Shown: one piece after another, positions 5,769 through 9,761 of the stretch
How positions within the stretch are numbered: position 1 is the stretch's first letter
Layout of the letters: each line of letters starts with the position of its first letter
Assembly (NCBI GenBank): GCA_964610175.1
Contig: CAZSVE010000105.1
Location: 1 to 9,761 of the forward strand
Length of the DNA: 9,761 nt
Reading direction: 5' to 3'
DNA from: CAZSVE01 sp964610175
Lineage (GTDB): Bacteria; Pseudomonadota; Gammaproteobacteria; HK1
Program-made: the position numbers and the translations under genes
The notes under the pieces: model-generated
What the model saw: only the letters and a program-made list of their open reading frames with translations
Told to the model about the DNA's origin: nothing
Databases searched by the model: none

Positions 5769-8700
5769 CTAAGAGAAATTGTTCAGTACTTCCCCCAACA
5801 TCCGCACCCGTTCCTGGCCATCCGCCATCTCCCGTACCACCCGCAATTTATCTCCACCCTCCAGCCGATAGACCTTCGGCTCCCCCTGAACCAACGCCAC
5901 GATTCTATCCACCTCCACGTTGGGTTCCTGGCCGAACAGGATCCGCCCTCCCTTGTGGCCGAAGTCGATCTTTTTGATGCCGAGGGCATTGGCCTCGAGT
6001 TTGAATTCGGTGATGTGGAAGAGGTTTTTGGCGGGGTCGGGTAGCAGGCCGAAGCGGTCGATCATTTCCACCTGGAGGCCTTGGAGGGCATCGGTATCCG
6101 GGGCACCGGCGATGCGTTTGTACAGGATGAGGCGTTCGTGGACGTCGGGGAGGTAGTCGTCGGGGATCAGGGTCGGGATATGAAGATCGATCTCGGCGCC
6201 ATTTTCCAGGGGTCGGTCGAGCTGTGGCATCTTGCCGGTTTTCAGGGCGGTGATGGCACGCTCCAGGAGATCCATGTAAAGGGCGTAACCGACTTCCTGG
6301 ATCTGGCCGCTTTGTTCCTGGCCGAGAAGTTCCCCGGCGCCCCGGATCTCGAGGTCGTGGGTGGCGAGGCTGAAGCCGACACCGAGGTCTTCGAGTGCCT
6401 CGATGGCCTCGAGGCGCTTTACGGCGTCGGCGGTCATCGCCTTCCTGGGTGGGACGATGAGGTAGGCATAGGCGCGGTGGTGGGAGCGTCCGACCCGGCC
6501 CCGGAGCTGGTGGAGCTGGGCGAGGCCGAAGCGGTCGGCGCGGTCGATGATGATGGTGTTGGCGGAGGGGACGTCGATGCCGGCCTCGATGACGGTGGTG
6601 CACAGGAGAATGTTGAAGCGCTGATGATAGAAATCGAGCATGGCCTGTTCGAGTTCGTGCTCGACCATCTGCCCGTGGGCGATGCGGATACGGGCCTCGG
6701 GGATGAGTTCGCCGAGTTCCCCGGCGACCTTTTCGATGTCTTCGACGCGGTTGTGCACGAAGTAGACCTGACCGCCGCGTTTGATCTCCCGGAGCATGGC
6801 CTCGCGCAGCACGCTGGCCTCCCACTGCCGAATGAATGTCTTGATGGACAGGCGTCGCTCGGGTGGCGTGGCGATGAGGGAGAGATCGCGCATGCCGGAG
6901 AGGGCCATGTCGAGGGTGCGCGGGATGGGGGTGGCGGTGAGGGTAAGGACATCGACCTCGGCGCGCAGGGCCTTGAGGCGCTCTTTTTGCCGGACGCCGA
7001 ATCGGTGTTCTTCGTCGAGGACGACGAGCCCGAGGCGCTTGAATCTGACGTCGGCCTGCAACAGCCGATGGGTGCCGATGACGATGTCGACCTGTCCGTT
7101 TGCCAGTTCATTCAATACGGCGCCCTGCTGGGATTTGTCGAGGAATCGGGAGAGCTGGGCGACCCGCACCGGCCAATCGGCGAAACGGTCGCTGAAGGTT
7201 TGGAAGTGCTGTTGCGCGAGCAGGGTGGTGGGTACCAGGATGGCTACCTGGCGGTTGTTGTCGACGACGGCGAATGCGGCGCGGATGGCGACTTCGGTTT
7301 TGCCGAAGCCGACGTCGCCGCAGATGAGTCGGTCGGTGGGTTTTTCGGAGGCAAGGTCGGCAAGGGTGTCGGCAATGGCGGCCTGCTGATCGGGGGTTTC
7401 TTCGAAGGGGAACCCCTGGGCGAACATCTGTTGTTCGATGTCGTCGATTTGGATTGGGAAGCCGGTCCGGGCGGCGCGCCGGGCCTGGATGTCGAGTAGT
7501 TCGGCGGCGACATCGAAGGCCTTTTGGGCGGCTTTTTGGCGTATTTTGAGCCATTTTTGACTGCCGAGTTTGTGCCAGGGGGCGTGCTCTGCGTCGGTTC
7601 CGGTGTAACGGGTGATGAGGTGGAGGGAGGAGACCGGGACATAGAGTTTGTCGCCGCCTTCGTATTCGAGGGTGAGGAATTCACTGGTGAGATCGCCGAT
7701 GGTGATGGTTTCGAGTCCCCGGTAGCGACCAACGCCATGGACTTCGTGCACCACCGGCGCGCCGGGGGCCAGTTCGACGAGGTCGCGAACGACGGTCTCG
7801 GCGTCGCGAGTGGGTTTCTTGCGCCTTCGCCGCTGCATGGCCCGTTTCCCGAAGAGCTGGGGTTCGGTGATGATGGCGATGCCTGGATCGGTGAGTATGG
7901 CCCCCCGCTCCAGGGGGGAGACGGTAAGCCCGAGGGGGGCATGACCCTGGATGAAGTCGTGCCAGCTGGAGAATGGCGCGGGCCTGATATGGTTTGTCTG
8001 GAAGAGTTCCCGCAGTATCTCTCTGCGCCCGGGGGTTTCGGCGACGAACAGGATGCGGCCCTGGGGTTTACGGCCCTGGGGTTGATGGCCCCGGGGTTCA
8101 TGGCTCTGGAGTTCACGGTCTTGGAAGTCGCGCAAGAAGTTTTGCAAGATGGCCAGGGGTTCCGGGGCGCGACTGTCTACGGGGAGACTGACGGGTGGAC
8201 GGGTGGCGAAGTTGCGGATTTTTCTTGCGGAGGTCTGGGTGGTAGCCGATGAGCCGTCTTCGGAGAGGTCATGGGGGGTGTTTTCCTGGTCCATGTCGTC
8301 GCGATCACTGGACTCGAGTTGGATGCGACGAAAATTGCGTAGCAGGCCGAATAATTCATGGGCGGCAAGGAAAAGGAAATGGGGTGGCAGTGGAGGACGC
8401 TCGGTGGTGCCGTATTGTGGGTCCTGGCGGCGTTGTTCGAAGCGCTCGCGGACCTCTTCCTGGAAGGTCTCGGCAGTGGAGAGCGTGTCGCCCCGGATTA
8501 TGATCAGGGCATCGTCGGGAAGGTAATCGAACAGCGTGGCGGTGGTTTGGAAGAATAGCGGCAGATAGTATTCGATGCCGGATGGGGCAATCCCGTTGCT
8601 GATATCCCGGTACAGCAGACTCTCCGCGGGATTGCCCGGAAAGCAGCTTCGCCAGCCGACGCGAAACTGTTCGATTGCCTGGTCGGTCATGGGGAATTCC

Positions 8701-9368
8701 CGCGCCGGGAGCAGGTTTATATGGGATATCTTTTTTAGGGAGCGCTGGGTTTCGGGGTCGAAGGTTCGGATGCTGTCTACCTCGTTTCCCAGTAGATCGA
8801 TGCGGTACGGCAATGCCCCGCCCATGGGATAGAGGTCGAGCAGGGAGCCGCGCACGGCGAATTCGCCATGCTCCATGACCTGTCCGACAGCGCGGTATCC
8901 GGCGATGGTGAGCCGCTGGCGCATCTTTTCCATGTCCAGGGGATCGCCGCTTTCGAGGATCAGGGACCCGGCTTCCAGGTAATCGCGCGGTGCGATGCGC
9001 ATCATGAGGGTCGGCACGGAGACCAGCAGGATGCCGTTTGTCAGGGTAGGGAGTCGGTAGAGCGTGGACAGGCGTTCCGAGATGATGTCCTGGTGGGGCG
9101 AGGCGATATCGTAGGGAAGGGTCTCCCAGTCGGGGAAATGGAGCACGGGAGCAGGGTCGGAGTCCGGCGCGAAGAAGCGAAGTTCTTCCTCCAGGCGGTT
9201 GTTCGAGGCCGTATCCGGCATGACGACGACAGTGAGCCCGGGATGGGCGCGGGCGGCCTCGGTGATGGCAAGGCCCTGGGCTGCGCCGTGTAGTTGTCCC
9301 CAGCGCAGCCTGTCGCCGGGACGGGTGGGGAGAGGGGGGGATAGGGGGCTGATGTCGTTTGAAGTCAT
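5769..9368 (-). CDS. mfd: Transcription-repair coupling factor Mfd
   Basis: Mfd is an ATP-driven dsDNA translocase that pushes stalled RNA polymerase off damaged DNA and recruits UvrA. The product is 1199 residues (E. coli 1148). The N-terminal UvrB-like module shows DWETLPYD, SPHQDIISERLSTLY (about 80-104) and MEHGEFAVRGSLLDLYPMG (165-183). A RNAP-interaction domain follows (about 525-595: VVHEVHGVGRYRG, KLYVPVSSLHLI). The helicase core has GDVGFGKTE (684-692, Walker A), LDEEHRF (784-790), TLTATPIPRTL (809-819), TTVIEAGIDVP (924-934) and QLRGRVGRSHH (954-964). The translocation motif is LATHDLEIRGAGELLGQEQSG, followed by a TRCF C-terminal domain with IDRFGLLPDPAKNL. Compared with E. coli, about 40 extra residues sit around 355-437, including a pentapeptide repeat. 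The start ATG overlaps the preceding ORF's stop (ATGA), and I see no Shine-Dalgarno before it, so translation is probably coupled. No clear terminator follows the TAG at 5771-5769. Confidence 0.98.
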   Translation of the reverse strand: MTSNDISPLSPPLPTRPGDRLRWGQLHGAAQGLAITEAARAHPGLTVVVMPDTASNNRLEEELRFFAPDSDPAPVLHFPDWETLPYDIASPHQDIISERLSTLYRLPTLTNGILLVSVPTLMMRIAPRDYLEAGSLILESGDPLDMEKMRQRLTIAGYRAVGQVMEHGEFAVRGSLLDLYPMGGALPYRIDLLGNEVDSIRTFDPETQRSLKKISHINLLPAREFPMTDQAIEQFRVGWRSCFPGNPAESLLYRDISNGIAPSGIEYYLPLFFQTTATLFDYLPDDALIIIRGDTLSTAETFQEEVRERFEQRRQDPQYGTTERPPLPPHFLFLAAHELFGLLRNFRRIQLESSDRDDMDQENTPHDLSEDGSSATTQTSARKIRNFATRPPVSLPVDSRAPEPLAILQNFLRDFQDRELQSHEPRGHQPQGRKPQGRILFVAETPGRREILRELFQTNHIRPAPFSSWHDFIQGHAPLGLTVSPLERGAILTDPGIAIITEPQLFGKRAMQRRRRKKPTRDAETVVRDLVELAPGAPVVHEVHGVGRYRGLETITIGDLTSEFLTLEYEGGDKLYVPVSSLHLITRYTGTDAEHAPWHKLGSQKWLKIRQKAAQKAFDVAAELLDIQARRAARTGFPIQIDDIEQQMFAQGFPFEETPDQQAAIADTLADLASEKPTDRLICGDVGFGKTEVAIRAAFAVVDNNRQVAILVPTTLLAQQHFQTFSDRFADWPVRVAQLSRFLDKSQQGAVLNELANGQVDIVIGTHRLLQADVRFKRLGLVVLDEEHRFGVRQKERLKALRAEVDVLTLTATPIPRTLDMALSGMRDLSLIATPPERRLSIKTFIRQWEASVLREAMLREIKRGGQVYFVHNRVEDIEKVAGELGELIPEARIRIAHGQMVEHELEQAMLDFYHQRFNILLCTTVIEAGIDVPSANTIIIDRADRFGLAQLHQLRGRVGRSHHRAYAYLIVPPRKAMTADAVKRLEAIEALEDLGVGFSLATHDLEIRGAGELLGQEQSGQIQEVGYALYMDLLERAITALKTGKMPQLDRPLENGAEIDLHIPTLIPDDYLPDVHERLILYKRIAGAPDTDALQGLQVEMIDRFGLLPDPAKNLFHITEFKLEANALGIKKIDFGHKGGRILFGQEPNVEVDRIVALVQGEPKVYRLEGGDKLRVVREMADGQERVRMLGEVLNNFS
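8059..8133 (-). repeat. 15-bp tandem repeat in mfd linker
   Basis: Four clear units of 15 bp (8059-8073, 8074-8088, 8089-8103, 8104-8118) with + strand consensus CCCTGGGGTTNATGG, plus a fifth degenerate unit to about 8133. They are in frame and encode pentapeptides HEPRG, HQPQG and RKPQG, with an older RELQS. The string sits between FLRDFQDR and ILFVAET, where E. coli Mfd has only a short turn (domain 3), so it expands a surface loop without breaking the frame. Confidence 0.85.
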
Positions 9369-9571
9369 TTTCTAAATACGGTCAAAACATGGTTGGAATA
9401 GCCGCGCATGATGATTCTGCCTTTAAGTGAGTACTCTTTATCCGATATCTTCGAGCCATGAAGTTCGTCACTCGGTTCTTCGAAGTATGCGTCTCCTTTT
9501 CTCTTGAGAAAATCGAATCCAATAGCGGCCATTATGGCGACAATGGTGCAGAACAGTATAAAAACGGTCAT
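9365..9571 (-). CDS. Small one-TM protein coupled to mfd
   Basis: 68 residues, not recognised. An N-terminal hydrophobic helix (about 2-18, VFILFCTIVAIMAAIGF) is followed by a charged tail rich in Lys, Arg, Asp and Glu (FLKRKGDAYFEEPSDE onward). This predicts an inner-membrane anchor with a cytoplasmic tail, or a weak signal anchor. The ATG at 9571-9569 has a GGGGAG eight bases upstream; an in-frame ATG at 9604-9602 with AGGA five bases upstream is an alternative (79 aa). The longest frame, from TTG 9712, runs through a dispersed repeat (VSRYARND) and is not credible. The TGA stop overlaps the mfd ATG (ATGA) and mfd has no visible RBS of its own, so mfd may depend on this gene's translation. 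Confidence 0.6.
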   Translation of the reverse strand: MTVFILFCTIVAIMAAIGFDFLKRKGDAYFEEPSDELHGSKISDKEYSLKGRIIMRGYSNHVLTVFRK

Positions 9572-9657
9572 CTCGGATGCTCCCCACCTGGATAGATCCG
9601 ACATGGATATCCTGTGTCCGGAAGATCTTGAACAAAACGATCGAAAAATTTTCAATC

Positions 9658-9684
9658 TGTCATTTCGAGCGTAGCGAGAAACCT
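9658..9684. repeat. Dispersed intergenic repeat copy (likely)
   Basis: TGTCATTTCGAGCGTAGCGA followed by GAAACCT closely resembles the CATTTCGAGCG-AGCGAGAAATCT sequence I know as a common intergenic repeat in many bacterial genomes. It is present once here, in the upstream region of the small gene before mfd. Its palindromic character and origin cannot be settled from one copy. Confidence 0.5.
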
Positions 9685-9726
9685 TCTGGCTTGAAAAATT
9701 CCAAATGCACAAGATCTAGTGGGTAA

Positions 9727-9748
9727 GGGGGAGGCAAAAGCCACCCCC
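9727..9748. repeat. GC-rich hairpin at right edge
   Basis: GGGGGAGGC (9727-9735), loop AAAA, GCCACCCCC (9740-9748): a 9-bp stem with one A-A mismatch. On the minus strand it is followed by TTACCC, so the U tract is poor. It could end the transcript of a gene lying to the right of the window, but that gene is not visible. Confidence 0.4.
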
Positions 9749-9761
9749 TCCCCGTTGTCGC

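Noticed and set aside
6081..7499. Plus-strand open frame of 472 codons opposite mfd
   Set aside because: It lies antisense within the intact, highly conserved helicase part of mfd; its acidic Gly/Asp/Val-rich composition is what a GC-rich reverse strand gives.
9605..9712. N-terminal extension of the small mfd-linked protein from TTG 9712
   Set aside because: It would translate the dispersed repeat; in-frame ATGs at 9604 and 9571 have better ribosome binding sites.
9727..9748. Intrinsic terminator for a gene beyond the right edge
   Set aside because: The stem is good, but there is no proper U tract on either strand and no gene is visible; kept only as a hairpin.

Overview
The window looks like a chromosomal segment of a gammaproteobacterium with moderately high GC. 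The evidence is the Mfd sequence, which follows the enterobacterial/gammaproteobacterial pattern almost block for block, and a TrpB/TrpA pair of proteobacterial type. Every gene I can support lies on the minus strand, so transcription runs from right to left. No RNA genes, CRISPR array, transposase or integrase are visible.

Right part (about 5770-9761): a small one-TM protein (9365-9571) overlaps the start of mfd by an ATGA. mfd (5769-9368) encodes the transcription-repair coupling factor and is intact with all helicase motifs. It carries an unusual linker with a short pentapeptide repeat made by 15-bp DNA duplication. A dispersed-type intergenic repeat and a GC-rich hairpin sit near the right edge.

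Middle part (about 2425-5700): an accessory stretch between two housekeeping loci. In transcription order it holds a 25-codon ORF coupled by GTGA to an unknown two-TM coiled-coil protein (4846-5625), and a diverged 84-bp tandem duplication that crosses that gene's stop codon. A compact nested inverted-repeat element (4651-4764) follows, then an overlapping DUF4160/DUF2442 gene pair (4606-4135), then the wreck of a membrane P-loop NTPase (Walker A, two TM segments and Walker B in different reading frames). The 4600-5700 part is visibly more AT-rich than mfd and trp, which suggests acquired DNA.

Left part (1-2176): trpB and trpA overlap by 4 bp and encode the two subunits of tryptophan synthase. 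trpF, the frequent upstream neighbour in related bacteria, is not here; trpB is preceded by about 250 bp of non-coding DNA and the NTPase remnant.

Housekeeping assignments are secure. The accessory genes are described by motif and family resemblance only. No complete new system is demonstrated. The best leads are the structured 114-bp element, the NTPase remnant, the coupled sORF/two-TM gene and the gene coupled to mfd.
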